Assembly (NCBI GenBank): GCA_036494545.1
Contig: DASXOB010000016.1
Span: forward strand, 434,001-498,000
Source: JAICXG01 sp036494545
GTDB lineage: Bacteria; Verrucomicrobiota; Verrucomicrobiia; Chthoniobacterales; UBA10450
Direction of reading: 5' to 3'
Length of the DNA: 64,000 nt
Shown one piece after another: positions 39,926-49,457 of the stretch. Each line of letters begins with the position of its first letter. Position 1 is the first letter of the stretch. Under the pieces are notes generated by a model. It had not been told where the DNA came from. It saw only the letters and a list, made by a program, of their open reading frames with translations, and did no database searches. A program made the translations under genes and the position numbers.

Positions 39926-42525
39926 CGACAAGCCCGTTACCTAGTGAAAGGCCGGTGGCCGCGCTCGGCGCTCATGAAAGCGTGGCTTTTTCGTTTCGCA
40001 TGGCCTGGCGCGATAGCCGCTCGAGTCGCCGGCGGCTCCTGTTCTTCTCCGTTTCGATCTCGTTAGGCGTGGCGGCCCTGATCGTGATCGCTCTCTTCCG
40101 GGCCAATCTTTCCCACGCGATCGACGATCAGGCACGGGCGCTGCTTGGGGCGGATCTGGTGGTGGAGAGTTCGCGTCCCTTCACCGCCGCGCAGGAAAAG
40201 GTATTGCATTCGTTAGGCGCGACGCAGGCGCGCGAAGTGCGATTACGCACCATGGCGCTCTTTCCAAGCCGCGGCGGGACTCGACTTGTTTATGTCCGTG
40301 CCCTCTCAGGTGATTTTCCGTTCTACGGCAAAATGGAGACGTCACCTCCCGCCGCAGGACATTCCTTTCGCAAGGGCGGCAAAGCGGTGCCGGAAGAGAG
40401 TTTGCTCTTTCAGTTCGGCGCCAAGCCGGGAGATCCGATCAAGATCGGCGAGGCCGTTTTCACCGTTGCTGGAGCCCTGACCAAAATGCCGGGCGAAGCT
40501 TCGCCTTCGGCCAGCTTCGCCCCTCGGGTTTACATCGCACTGCAAGACCTCGCGAAGACGCAGCTTATCAAGCCGGGTAGTCTGGCGCGCTATCTCGATT
40601 TCGTGAAGTTCCCGCCGAACGTTGACGTCTCGGCGGAGGTGAAGCGATTTGCGCCGAGTCTCGAGCAAACCGGTTTGCAATACGATACGGTCGCGAAGCG
40701 AAAGAAGGATCTCGGCGAAGCGCTCGACAATCTCTATCGCTTTCTCAATCTCGTCGGCTTCATCTCGCTCCTGCTCGGTGCAGTGGGAGTGGCGAGCGCG
40801 ATTCAGGCGCATCTGCGAGAAAAGTCGCGCACCGCCGCCATTCTGCGTTGTCTCGGCGCGTCCGGCAAAACAACCGTCGCGGTTTATCTGTGGCAGGCGA
40901 TGGCGATGGGTCTGGCCGGCGCGCTCGCCGGCGGCGTTCTTGGCCTAACGATGCATGGCATTCTGCCAGGCGTGCTGCAAAAATTCATCCCATTTCCACT
41001 TCCGCGCGCAATTGTCTGGACGCCGGTCTTCTGCGGGATGGTGATCGGTCTGGCGGTCTGCCTTCTCTTTGCCTTGCCGCCGTTGCTGCGATTCCGACGG
41101 GTGTCACCGTTGCTCACTCTGCGCGCGGCGGTGGGGGAGAGCGTCTCGCTGCGGCGCGACTATTTCATCTGGCTCATCTATCTCGGGATCGCGATTAGCC
41201 TGACGGGCCTGGCGATCGTCCAAGCGGAAACATGGAGCGACGGTTTGTGGGTTGCCTTCGGCCTGGGATTGGCGGTCGCAATTCTCGGAGGGATGGCAAA
41301 AATGCTGATGATCCTGGTGCATCGACTATTGCCTCGCGGTTGGAGTTTTGTCCTGCGCCAGGGGCTGGCCAATCTTTATCGACCTCACAATCGCACTCTG
41401 CTGCTCACGCTCTCGTTAGGCCTGGGTGTTTTTCTTCTCCTCACCATCTATCTCACGCACGACGTCCTGCTGGCCCAGTTCCGTTCCATCGACGCAAACA
41501 ATCAACCGAACATCTTCCTCTTCGACATCCAACCCGATCAAAAAGCCGGTGTAGCCAATCTCGTTAGGCAATTGCATCTACCGATCATCCAGGAGGCGCC
41601 GATTGTGACCATGAGACTGGTGGAGGTGAAGGGGCGAAAGGCTTCCGACATCTTGAAAGACCCGCATAACAAGGTGCCGGAATGGGAGCTGGAACGCGAA
41701 TATCGCTCTACCTACCGCGCAGATTTGAGCGAGACAGAAAAGATCACCGGCGGAAAATGGATCGGACACTTTGATTATCATCCGGGCGAGACGGTGCCAG
41801 TCTCCGTCGAGAAAGAGATTGCCCACGATCTTGGCCTAACGATCGGTGACAATCTTGTTTTCGACGTCCAGGGAATAGCGGTGAAGGGGCGCGTCGAGAG
41901 TTTGCGCGAAGTCGACTGGAAGCGGTTTCAAACGAATTTTTTCGTCGTTTTTCCGACAGGTGTTTTGGAAAACGCGCCCACCTCCAATGTGCTTGTGAGT
42001 CGCGTTCCAACTCCGGCTGCGTCGGCCCGGTTGCAAAATGCAGTTGTGGCCAAATTTCCAAATGTCTCCGCACTCGATCTCAGCGCGGTAATTCAAACCG
42101 TCGACTCAATTCTGCGCAAAGTCGCGCTCGTCATCCGCATCATGTCGTTCTTCACCGTCGGGACAGGTTTGATCGTGCTCGGCAGCACGATTTGGAGCGG
42201 GCGCTATCAGCGGATGAAAGAGAGTGTGCTCCTGCGAACGTTAGGCGCGTCCCGTCGGCAAATCTGGAAGATTCTTGGCGCGGAGTATTTTTTCCTCGGT
42301 CTGCTTGCGAGTGCGACGGGAATCATGCTCGCGCTTGTCGCCAGCTGGGCGCTGGCCCGGTTTGTCTTCAAACTCGATTACGCGCCAAGTCTTTGGCCGC
42401 TAGGTCTGGGGGCGGTCATTGTGACCTTGCTAACTGTCGGAATAGGACTGCTAACCAGCTACGGAGTCGGTAGCACTCCGCCGCTGGCCATTCTGCGTGA
42501 AGAACTTTCTGATTCCGGGGGATGA
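39922..42525 (+). CDS. ybbP: ABC transporter permease, YbbP/FtsX-like
   Basis: An 867-residue membrane protein with two FtsX-type units. There is an N-terminal helix (RLLFFSVSISLGVAALIVIA), a large periplasmic domain, three helices near 270-390, four more central helices, a second periplasmic domain (residues about 520-710), and three final helices (SFFTVGTGLIVLGSTIW onwards). The YbbP family has ten helices, consistent with this. It works with the ATPase whose gene it overlaps by 4 nt. Seven exact or core copies of the window motif occur in it. Confidence 0.9.
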   Translation: MTTSPLPSERPVAALGAHESVAFSFRMAWRDSRSSRRRLLFFSVSISLGVAALIVIALFRANLSHAIDDQARALLGADLVVESSRPFTAAQEKVLHSLGATQAREVRLRTMALFPSRGGTRLVYVRALSGDFPFYGKMETSPPAAGHSFRKGGKAVPEESLLFQFGAKPGDPIKIGEAVFTVAGALTKMPGEASPSASFAPRVYIALQDLAKTQLIKPGSLARYLDFVKFPPNVDVSAEVKRFAPSLEQTGLQYDTVAKRKKDLGEALDNLYRFLNLVGFISLLLGAVGVASAIQAHLREKSRTAAILRCLGASGKTTVAVYLWQAMAMGLAGALAGGVLGLTMHGILPGVLQKFIPFPLPRAIVWTPVFCGMVIGLAVCLLFALPPLLRFRRVSPLLTLRAAVGESVSLRRDYFIWLIYLGIAISLTGLAIVQAETWSDGLWVAFGLGLAVAILGGMAKMLMILVHRLLPRGWSFVLRQGLANLYRPHNRTLLLTLSLGLGVFLLLTIYLTHDVLLAQFRSIDANNQPNIFLFDIQPDQKAGVANLVRQLHLPIIQEAPIVTMRLVEVKGRKASDILKDPHNKVPEWELEREYRSTYRADLSETEKITGGKWIGHFDYHPGETVPVSVEKEIAHDLGLTIGDNLVFDVQGIAVKGRVESLREVDWKRFQTNFFVVFPTGVLENAPTSNVLVSRVPTPAASARLQNAVVAKFPNVSALDLSAVIQTVDSILRKVALVIRIMSFFTVGTGLIVLGSTIWSGRYQRMKESVLLRTLGASRRQIWKILGAEYFFLGLLASATGIMLALVASWALARFVFKLDYAPSLWPLGLGAVIVTLLTVGIGLLTSYGVGSTPPLAILREELSDSGG

Positions 42526-42547
42526 ACCTTCGCCTTGCGCTGCATGG

Positions 42548-42564
42548 GCTGTTTCAGGAACAGC
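42548..42564. terminator. Hairpin between convergent ybbP and the 730-residue protein gene
   Basis: GCTGTT (42548-42553) pairs with AACAGC (42559-42564) around TCAGG in the 40-nt gap between two convergent genes. It may be a weak bidirectional terminator. There is no clear U tract. Confidence 0.35.
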
Positions 42565-42565
42565 G

Positions 42566-44758
42566 TTACGGCTCAGGAATGTGCAGAGCCGCGCGCATGG
42601 CTGTTTCACTCTGCTTTTGCGCTTCGCTCCAGGGGCCGGTGCGATCGACGAACCAGTGACGCACGGTGACCGCGCGGCCAATCTCAGTTTGGCCAGCGCG
42701 CGCCACCAGGGTTTCGTACAAACGGTCACCGAACTTTTCGTCACTCTCTTTGACCCACAGCCCAGCGGTGTTAAGGACATCGGCCAGTTCCTCGCTGTCG
42801 TTAGGCAGAAGTCGCGCCGCTTCGAGCGCGAGTCGCGCGGCAAGGATGCGGTAATGAAAGCGCAAAGCCGGCTCTGCTTTGCTTTTCGTTAGGCGGTGCC
42901 GGGCCGATGCCGGCAGATCAACCTGTGTCGCGAGATCGGGGACTTCGAAATCACCCTCAAGCACAAGACCATCCGGATAACCCTCCGTCCCCGTCAACTC
43001 CATCCCGGCGTGTCGGGCGAGCCACGCTGCGGTGAAAAATGACTGCGCACGTTCCTGGCTGGAACGACTTTTCTCGTGTGCGTCGTGCAACGCAGCAAGG
43101 TATTTTTTCAGCACCTCATCCCAAGGCGCAGCCATGAATTTGGCTGCGGCCTCGCCGTGGCCTTCGCGGACCAGGCGGCGGCCAAGCAGATAACGCAGCT
43201 TCAATTTCCAATCCTGCGCGGTCGCTCCCGCTGCTGGCGGATTTGCTTCCACGAATGCCTCCAGTTCGGCGGTGGTCAGCACGCGCTCGGCGACGAAGCT
43301 GGCGTCCTCCCACAAGTTGCCATCGAGCAAAGTCTCCAGCGCCTGGAGATAATCGCTTCGTTCCAAATAAAGTGCGCCGAGGTCGCCGGTCGCGCTCTCG
43401 GAGAACGTCCAGTGTGGCCGAAAGAACTCAAGATCGACAGGTTCCGAAGGGCCATTCCATTCTGTGTAGCCGGTCGGTGTGCGTAGGATTTGCCATACTC
43501 GCGCCATACTTTTTGCAGCAGCGTCGAGATGCCCGGCGCGACGTTGCAATTTCGATCGTAGCCAGAGCGCCGCCAGCGCATCGGGCTTCGCCATTTCCAA
43601 CCAACGTGCCGCGCTTGCGTAATCGCCGATGTTGTAAGCGACCCAGCCGAGATATTCCGCATCTTCGACTTGCTTGAGCTTGAGCGAATCAACTGTTTTT
43701 AGCCAGCGCTGGCATCGCAACTGTCGGTTCTCGTTCGTCACGAAATACTCATCGGGGTCCGATGCGACGGCGAGAATCTGTGCCGTAACGAGCCGGCGCA
43801 GCAAAGGATCATGGGCGCATCGCTCAAGTTGTTCGGCTTCTTTTTCGTTCACTGGCGCTGAGTCGCCATCGCTGGCGTCCAGGGCGTCACGTTTTTCTGG
43901 CGCAAAGTTGAGCATTCTATCGACAAACGGCCGGTCGGGAACGAACGCCTTCAGCGAAATAATCGCGCTCTCGTCACCGACCGCGAGTTGGGTAAGAAAT
44001 AGCGGCGCGGCTTTTTCGAGATGATCCTGTTTCCACTCACAACGACCCTGCCAGCCATAACTGTCCGCAGCCATGCCTAACGAATCGGCAAAGCCTTGTG
44101 CCACCAGCTCGCGGGTGCGCGCGAAGCAGTCGGCAGCTTGCGCGAAGTCGCCGCGCTTCATCGCGATTTTGCCGAACATGAACGTGGCCCAGACCGTGCG
44201 GTAATGCCGTTCCGCTTCCGGCCGCTCGAGCAGGCCTTTCCAGATCTGGTGCGCTTCGTCCCAATGATCCGGCCCGCGCCGGTAGGCGAAAGCGCCGCGA
44301 TGATAGTCAGCGAACTCGCCCGGGAATTCCGGAGGTAGCTCTATCGTGCTGTCGGGTTTGGTTTGCGCAAGCGCGGTTCGGGCGGCCGCCGCCGCGTGCG
44401 TGGCTTCCTGAACATCGGACGGAGCGAGGCGACCTTCCTTCAACGCGGCGCTGAAGTCGGCCGCGTCCGCCGCCGCGGTCGTGTTATTTTGCCAATCCTC
44501 TCGCGAGCCGGAACCTTCATCCGATTCGTTAGGCGCAAAGGCTTGGCGATCGCGCGGGCCCAGTTTTTCCGGCGGATGAAAATCCCGGGCGAGTCGTTTG
44601 ACTTCAAGTTCCCAGTAAAATTCCGGCGACGCATGCACTCGCTTTTCCTTGTCGTCGAAATAGAACAACGGCCCGAACCAGCCGGTCGCATGCGCACTCG
44701 CGAGCACACGCAGGAACCCGCAAACGACCAGCAGCCTAACGAACGACTTCCGTTGCAT
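42566..44758 (-). CDS. Hypothetical exported protein with helical repeats
   Basis: A 730-residue protein with a signal peptide (VRLLVVCGFLRVLASAHATG). The mature part is helical and rich in Ala/Leu/Trp pairs resembling TPR/Sel1-like repeats (GKIAMKRGDFAQAADCFAR, YLGWVAYNIGDYASAARWLE). No catalytic motif is recognised. Its start overlaps the end of the DUF3142-like gene by 23 nt, so the two are translated together and probably act together at the envelope. A motif copy at 44734-44742 supplies both the stop codon of the upstream gene and codons of this one. Confidence 0.7.
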   Translation of the reverse strand: MQRKSFVRLLVVCGFLRVLASAHATGWFGPLFYFDDKEKRVHASPEFYWELEVKRLARDFHPPEKLGPRDRQAFAPNESDEGSGSREDWQNNTTAAADAADFSAALKEGRLAPSDVQEATHAAAAARTALAQTKPDSTIELPPEFPGEFADYHRGAFAYRRGPDHWDEAHQIWKGLLERPEAERHYRTVWATFMFGKIAMKRGDFAQAADCFARTRELVAQGFADSLGMAADSYGWQGRCEWKQDHLEKAAPLFLTQLAVGDESAIISLKAFVPDRPFVDRMLNFAPEKRDALDASDGDSAPVNEKEAEQLERCAHDPLLRRLVTAQILAVASDPDEYFVTNENRQLRCQRWLKTVDSLKLKQVEDAEYLGWVAYNIGDYASAARWLEMAKPDALAALWLRSKLQRRAGHLDAAAKSMARVWQILRTPTGYTEWNGPSEPVDLEFFRPHWTFSESATGDLGALYLERSDYLQALETLLDGNLWEDASFVAERVLTTAELEAFVEANPPAAGATAQDWKLKLRYLLGRRLVREGHGEAAAKFMAAPWDEVLKKYLAALHDAHEKSRSSQERAQSFFTAAWLARHAGMELTGTEGYPDGLVLEGDFEVPDLATQVDLPASARHRLTKSKAEPALRFHYRILAARLALEAARLLPNDSEELADVLNTAGLWVKESDEKFGDRLYETLVARAGQTEIGRAVTVRHWFVDRTGPWSEAQKQSETAMRAALHIPEP

Positions 44759-46031
44759 CTCGATAGGTGAAAGTGGGAGGCGTAGCTCCGTTATATCGCA
44801 CCCAGCCGATTTTGCGACTCGCTCCCGGCGGCAGCCGCAGATGGTGACCTTCAGCCACGGCGAAAAGAGTCAGCGCCGACTGTGTTTTCAGCTTCCAACC
44901 GGCGAGTGCGTCGGCTGCAATCAACTTTTCGTTAGGTAATTCCGCGCCAATTGTGCCCCGAATTTCGTCGTCGGTTTCTCCAGCATTGAAAATTGTCAGG
45001 TCGGCAGGATTACCGCCGCTGCAGGCAATATCAAAGTGCACATGTGGACGGCGGCCCGCCATCACGGCAGTCAGCGTTGGCCAGCGCCAGTTGCGCGTGT
45101 CCGTTGCAACTGGCAGCCGGTACCAAATCAACTCTCGAAGTTCCCGCGGCCGCTGCCGGTTCCACTCATTGACCAAATCGGCCATCGCATTTGGGTCGGT
45201 GGAATATTCGAGCACGCGAGTGTCGGGCGGCCATGCCGGCTGGACGGCATCCATCGCCACAGCGATTAAATGACCATCCGCGCGGTAGCCGGCCGTGACG
45301 CGGTAAGTGGGCAGCGCGACTGAAAATGGAATGCCGAACGCGGCAGCTCTCTTCACCCAGCGACGCGCGGCCTCGGGATCGCAGACCGCCGCAGTCTTGC
45401 CGGGCGACAGCGGAACAGAATGGACTTGCAGCACGTATCCATCGACTTCGTGGATTAGGCCTCGAAAGTCCGGTTCGTCCAACCAGGACGGCAGCGTTGT
45501 TACGACGAGAGGGATGGGCGCAAGCTGAGTGCGGATGTTCGATACCGCTGTGCGATAACTCGCCAGATTCTTTTGCGCACAATCGAAGTCGAGCTGGAAT
45601 TCCTGAAGTTGCACGTTATGGGTGCGCGCCGCGCGAAGAAGCGCTTTTCCTGTCTGCGCGACAATGGCGGCGAATTCCTCAGGCGAGAAGTGGGCTGGCG
45701 GCGTGACGCGCACGGCGAGGGAGTAGTGCGGCCCTGTGGTCCGCAGCTTTTCCCAGTCGATGTTGGTCCAGGCGATTTGCGGAGCTTTGCCGCTCCAGTT
45801 GATCTGAGCGCCTAGCAAAATGATTCCGTTGAGAGGTGGGCGCGCCTCGGCCAAGGCGGCTTCAACCGAAGGATTCCAATTGCGCTGCCAGAGATAACCG
45901 CGTTGCGACAGCGGACCAGAAATGGTTGGCTCCTCGCGCGAGCAAGCCGCCAGGAGGAACAGCAACGTCGCGTTGACCAAACTGCGGCGCCAGCAGCGCG
46001 GCGATAGGAATGGTGCGACGGACATTGCCAA
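44736..46031 (-). CDS. DUF3142-like lipoprotein
   Basis: A 431-residue probable lipoprotein (LLFLLAACSREEP, lipidated Cys near residue 30) that resembles the DUF3142 family. It begins with GYLWQRNWNPSVEAALAEAR and contains a TIM-barrel-like central region (LQEFQLDFDCAQKNLASYRT, EVDGYVLQVHSV) suggesting a glycosyl-hydrolase-like fold. The activity is unknown. Its TAG stop is formed by a motif copy at 44734-44742. It is followed 4 nt later on the other side by the pseudouridine synthase gene, which ends just before this gene starts. Confidence 0.62.
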   Translation of the reverse strand: MAMSVAPFLSPRCWRRSLVNATLLFLLAACSREEPTISGPLSQRGYLWQRNWNPSVEAALAEARPPLNGIILLGAQINWSGKAPQIAWTNIDWEKLRTTGPHYSLAVRVTPPAHFSPEEFAAIVAQTGKALLRAARTHNVQLQEFQLDFDCAQKNLASYRTAVSNIRTQLAPIPLVVTTLPSWLDEPDFRGLIHEVDGYVLQVHSVPLSPGKTAAVCDPEAARRWVKRAAAFGIPFSVALPTYRVTAGYRADGHLIAVAMDAVQPAWPPDTRVLEYSTDPNAMADLVNEWNRQRPRELRELIWYRLPVATDTRNWRWPTLTAVMAGRRPHVHFDIACSGGNPADLTIFNAGETDDEIRGTIGAELPNEKLIAADALAGWKLKTQSALTLFAVAEGHHLRLPPGASRKIGWVRYNGATPPTFTYRDATEVVR

Positions 46032-46035
46032 CCAG

Positions 46036-46773
46036 TCAGTGAAGCGGTTCGTTACCGAAACTTCGGCGCTTCATCGTCGCCACAGCCGGCGCCTGAAGCA
46101 CAGCCATTTCGCTTTTCGTTAGGCTGCGCCACTCGCCCCGCGGCAAATCGCCGAGACGCAAATGGCCGACGCGAGTCCGGACGAGGCGTTTCACTTCGTA
46201 GCCGATTTCGTAAAGCATCCGTCGAATTTGTCGGTTCAAGCCCTGCTGCAACACGACACGGACTCGATTCGGACCCACCTGCTGCGCGCTCACCATCTTC
46301 GCCCGTTTACCTTCAAGAAAAATACCGCGGCGCAGTTTATCGGCCAGCTTCGGGTCCCAAGGCTTGTCGAGTGTGACTTCGTATTCCTTGGCGGTCTTGT
46401 AGCGCGGATGAGTGAGGCGCTGGGCGAGATCGCCATCACTTGTCAGCAAGAGTAAACCCTCGCTTTGGGCGTCGAGCCTGCCGACGTTGAAGAGCCGCGA
46501 AAACTTTGGCGGGAGCAGATCGAAGATGGTGTCGCGCGCGTGCGGATCGCGCCTTGTGGAAACAAATCCCGCCGGCTTGTGCAGAAGAATGGTCAGGCTT
46601 TCCTTTGGCCTAACGAGTTTGTGACCAACCTTGATATGATCGCGTTCCGAAACCTGGGTGCCGAAATTAGTGCATGGCTGACCGTTGACCGTGACCCGTC
46701 CTGCTCCGATCAGCTCATCGCAATGCCGGCGCGAACCGAGACCCGCAGTGGCTAGAAAGCGATTAAGGCGCAC
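46036..46773 (-). CDS. rRNA pseudouridine synthase, RsuA/RluB/RluE family
   Basis: A 245-residue enzyme that isomerises specific uridines in rRNA. Residues 1-60 are an S4-like RNA-binding domain (MRLNRFLATAGLGSRRHCDE). The catalytic domain has HKPAGFVSTRRDPH and the active-site motif VGRLDAQSEGLLLLTSDG with the conserved Asp, followed by GLNRQIRRML. Which rRNA position is modified cannot be told; RluB (23S 2605) is most common for this form. The gene lies upstream of the lipoprotein gene with a 4-nt gap. Confidence 0.9.
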   Translation of the reverse strand: MRLNRFLATAGLGSRRHCDELIGAGRVTVNGQPCTNFGTQVSERDHIKVGHKLVRPKESLTILLHKPAGFVSTRRDPHARDTIFDLLPPKFSRLFNVGRLDAQSEGLLLLTSDGDLAQRLTHPRYKTAKEYEVTLDKPWDPKLADKLRRGIFLEGKRAKMVSAQQVGPNRVRVVLQQGLNRQIRRMLYEIGYEVKRLVRTRVGHLRLGDLPRGEWRSLTKSEMAVLQAPAVATMKRRSFGNEPLH

Positions 46774-46843
46774 GGAAGTTGAGTGAGAGTTGAGAGCTGA
46801 ATTGAAATCCCGATCTCAACCATCAACCTGCAACTGCCAACTC

Positions 46844-46999
46844 TTAGACGTCTGGCTTGGTCTTGGGGAGCCCCATCACCTTGCTCGTGTCTTTCCACTG
46901 ACCACGTTTCTTCAGCAGCTCGACCCGTTCGAACCGCTTCAAGACATTACGCTTTGCCGTGATGGTGCTGGCGCCTTTAAGACTGCGATGCTGCGACAT
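46844..46999 (-). CDS. Small basic protein of the Chlamydiae/Verrucomicrobia type
   Basis: A 51-residue, Lys/Arg-rich protein (MSQHRSLKG start, NVLKRFERVELLKKRGQW core, GLPKTKPDV end). It matches the small basic protein family that is nearly universal in, and restricted to, Chlamydiae-Verrucomicrobia-Planctomycetes lineages and thought to associate with the ribosome (TIGR04137-type). ATG at 46999 is preceded by GGAG 8 nt upstream, which decides the start; the frame is open to 47179, but that extension is not conserved-looking. It is the best lineage marker in the window. Confidence 0.87.
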   Translation of the reverse strand: MSQHRSLKGASTITAKRNVLKRFERVELLKKRGQWKDTSKVMGLPKTKPDV

Positions 47000-47142
47000 A
47001 ATTCTGCTCCGGCTTGTACTCCGAAAATGAGCGGGCAAGGTAGCCGGCCTCGCGTCTTTTTCAAATGCATTGCCAATCGTGTGCGGCGCAGCGCTGTCAC
47101 CCATGAAATCCAAAGCCGGCAGGAAGCGCAAGTGCCTAACGA

Positions 47143-48939
47143 TTAACGATCGTTGCCGAGTAATGCGACCGTCCCGCAAGAAGTGAGTTCTTCTGCTTTA
47201 TCGCCGTTTTTGTGCAGGACCTGGCGCCAATAGGGCACGCGGTTTTCTTCAACAAGGAGATAGACTCGGTCGGGTCCGTTCCAAGCATCGACGACCGTCC
47301 CCTGGTCGAGGAACATGTGCTCGTGCTTTCCCAGCTCGGCGCCGAGTTCGGCAGCGGGATCCTGATTTACGAGGTAAAACTTTCGATCGAGATAAAAGAG
47401 CAGGCTGCTCCCGACATGGATCGATCCTTCGTAGATCACCTTATCGTTAGGTGCGAGGCGATCATTGAGGTAGCGCGCCATGTCGGCGAGGGAAAAGTAA
47501 GGCGCCATGCGCGCGACGCCATCCATCATGCTGAAGCCGATCGGGATCATGGCTGCAGCCAGTGCGGTCAGACCGATCCGGGGGCGTTCGCGCCAGACAA
47601 ACCAAAGCGCAATCCCTGAAAAAAGAACGAGTGAGAATGCCACCGCGATGAACATGGAACGAAAATCAAGCCAGGTGTCGACAGGAATGCTGGTGATTGT
47701 GCGCCAGGCGGTCGAGCGCTCGGAGGTTGTACCCCACTGCCCATCGGCATGCTGGACCATTTCAGGGAGACGCCAGGCAACGAAGCCAGCGAGAAGACCG
47801 ATTCCTAACACCGAAGCTACGCCAACGAGCTGAGTCCAGCGCGGCATGCGTTGCCAGGCCGTGGCAGCAAAGATGGCAAACGCGCTCCACATGCTCATCG
47901 AGTAATAGTCCTGGCGCTGTCCGATGAAGAACAGCGGGATGAAAACCACGGCCATCCAGCAAAGTGGCAAGGCGTCGGCGAACTCGATTCCGCGCGGTCG
48001 CAAAACGCGGCGCCAGGCAAGAAGAACACCCGGCAGGATGGCAAACGACCATGGAAAAAACCAGGCGAGGTGCAAGCAAAGAAAGGTGCGCCGCGAGACG
48101 TCATCGTAGGTGTGGCCAAGGTCAGGTCGACCGGCAAGATGAGTGAGCCATTCCTGGAGAGTGAAGCGGCCGATGAAGCCGGGATGCTGCCATTCCCACC
48201 AAATGTGCCAGGGGCCGGCAATGACGAGGAAAATCACAATTCCCTCCCAGCGCAAAAGTTCGAGAAAACGAACACGGGCTTCGCGATAAAAAAAACCGAC
48301 GAGGAAAAGCGTCCCCGCCGGGTAAAGCAGGCCGTGCAAGCTTTTCGTCATGCAGGCAAGCGCCGCGCAAATCCAGAAGCCGACAAACCAGCCGCGTCGT
48401 CCACGCCTTTTTTCATAGCCCCGGATCGCGCAGTAAATCGCGCCCGCCACCAAAGCACTAAAGATTGGTTCAGGCATGACGATGCGGCTGAGGAGAAAAG
48501 TGCCGCACATGCACAGGTGTATGAGGCCGGCGAGAAAACCGCGCCATGGTCCTCCCAGGCGATCACCGATGAGGAAAGTGAGAGCGACCCCAAAACAGGT
48601 TGCGAGGCCAATGGGAAGTCTCGCCGCCGCGGTCGTTAGGCCAAAGGCCTTTAGAGAAGCGGCGATTATCCAGTAAAGAAGGATTGGTTTCTGCAGCCGC
48701 GGAATGCCGTCGTTTGTCGGGGTCAGCCAGTCTTGCGAGGCGAGCATCTCGCGGGCGGCGCCGGCATACTGACCATCGGTCTCATTGTAGAGTGGACCCC
48801 AGCCTATCGTCCCGAGGTGAACAAGCGCGCTCAGCGCGAGCAGAAAGAAAAAGAGCCCGCGCCGGATCGGCGGCGGCTCGAGCACGCGCGGCGCGAGAAA
48901 AACCTCGTCGAGACTAATGGCGGGATTACCGGGTGACAT
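47143..48939 (-). CDS. ArnT/GT39-like glycosyltransferase, polytopic membrane protein
   Basis: A 598-residue GT-C fold transferase that would use a polyprenyl-phosphate sugar at the periplasmic face. After a helix at about 28-45, the first loop contains YNETDGQYAGAAREMLASQD, the ArnT/PMT catalytic acidic pair region, and PRLQKPILLYW. About 11-12 helices follow, then a soluble C-terminal domain of about 120 residues. The start at 48939 (MSPGNPAISL) is chosen over the longer open frame because that overlaps the thioesterase gene. The stop is followed at once by a motif copy (47134-47142). The acceptor is unknown; lipid A or another envelope glycolipid is likely. Confidence 0.82.
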   Translation of the reverse strand: MSPGNPAISLDEVFLAPRVLEPPPIRRGLFFFLLALSALVHLGTIGWGPLYNETDGQYAGAAREMLASQDWLTPTNDGIPRLQKPILLYWIIAASLKAFGLTTAAARLPIGLATCFGVALTFLIGDRLGGPWRGFLAGLIHLCMCGTFLLSRIVMPEPIFSALVAGAIYCAIRGYEKRRGRRGWFVGFWICAALACMTKSLHGLLYPAGTLFLVGFFYREARVRFLELLRWEGIVIFLVIAGPWHIWWEWQHPGFIGRFTLQEWLTHLAGRPDLGHTYDDVSRRTFLCLHLAWFFPWSFAILPGVLLAWRRVLRPRGIEFADALPLCWMAVVFIPLFFIGQRQDYYSMSMWSAFAIFAATAWQRMPRWTQLVGVASVLGIGLLAGFVAWRLPEMVQHADGQWGTTSERSTAWRTITSIPVDTWLDFRSMFIAVAFSLVLFSGIALWFVWRERPRIGLTALAAAMIPIGFSMMDGVARMAPYFSLADMARYLNDRLAPNDKVIYEGSIHVGSSLLFYLDRKFYLVNQDPAAELGAELGKHEHMFLDQGTVVDAWNGPDRVYLLVEENRVPYWRQVLHKNGDKAEELTSCGTVALLGNDR

Positions 48940-48985
48940 TGTGGTTGGGCTATTCCTTCCAATGGAAAATTCCGTCGCCGAAAAT

Positions 48986-49435
48986 TCAACCGACGATCGG
49001 AGCCGCTTGTGCCATCCGATACGGATCCCATTCATCCGGTAGCCGGAGCAATTTTGCCTCGGGCATTTGGATGAGAGCCAGCATTTGCCGGCATTGTGCG
49101 ATGAGGATGTCATCGGCGGGGCGGCGAATCTCGAATCCGCACCAGAAGCGAGCGCGCTCGACCTGTTCCAGCCAGCCATCAATCCGCAGCCGATCGCCCA
49201 GTTTCGCGGCACGCCGATAGTCGATCTCCGTCCGAACGACCACTGGATATCGCTGTGTCTCGGCCATTTCGACCAGCTTCATTCCGAGCTTTTCCGCGAG
49301 GAGAGTTCGCGCCGTTTCGATGAATCGCAGGTAAGCGATGTTATGCACAACCGCGCCGCAGTCCGTGTCAAAGAACATAACCTGGACTTCGATTTGGACC
49401 CTGGGAGCAGGTTGCATGTTTTCGGAGTTCGACAT
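48986..49435 (-). CDS. Acyl-CoA thioesterase, YbgC/4-hydroxybenzoyl-CoA thioesterase family
   Basis: A 149-residue hotdog-fold enzyme. The family motif FFDTDCGAVVHNIAYLRFIE is present, with Asp in D-T-D-x-x-G-x-V-x-x-x-x-Y. It hydrolyses short acyl-CoA or acyl-ACP thioesters in the cytoplasm. The usual neighbours tolQ/tolR are absent here. ATG at 49435 or at codon 7 (MQPAPRVQ) may be the start. The next gene downstream is the membrane glycosyltransferase, 46 nt away. Confidence 0.85.
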   Translation of the reverse strand: MSNSENMQPAPRVQIEVQVMFFDTDCGAVVHNIAYLRFIETARTLLAEKLGMKLVEMAETQRYPVVVRTEIDYRRAAKLGDRLRIDGWLEQVERARFWCGFEIRRPADDILIAQCRQMLALIQMPEAKLLRLPDEWDPYRMAQAAPIVG

Positions 49436-49457
49436 TCGGATTCCAAGTTTCCAGCTT

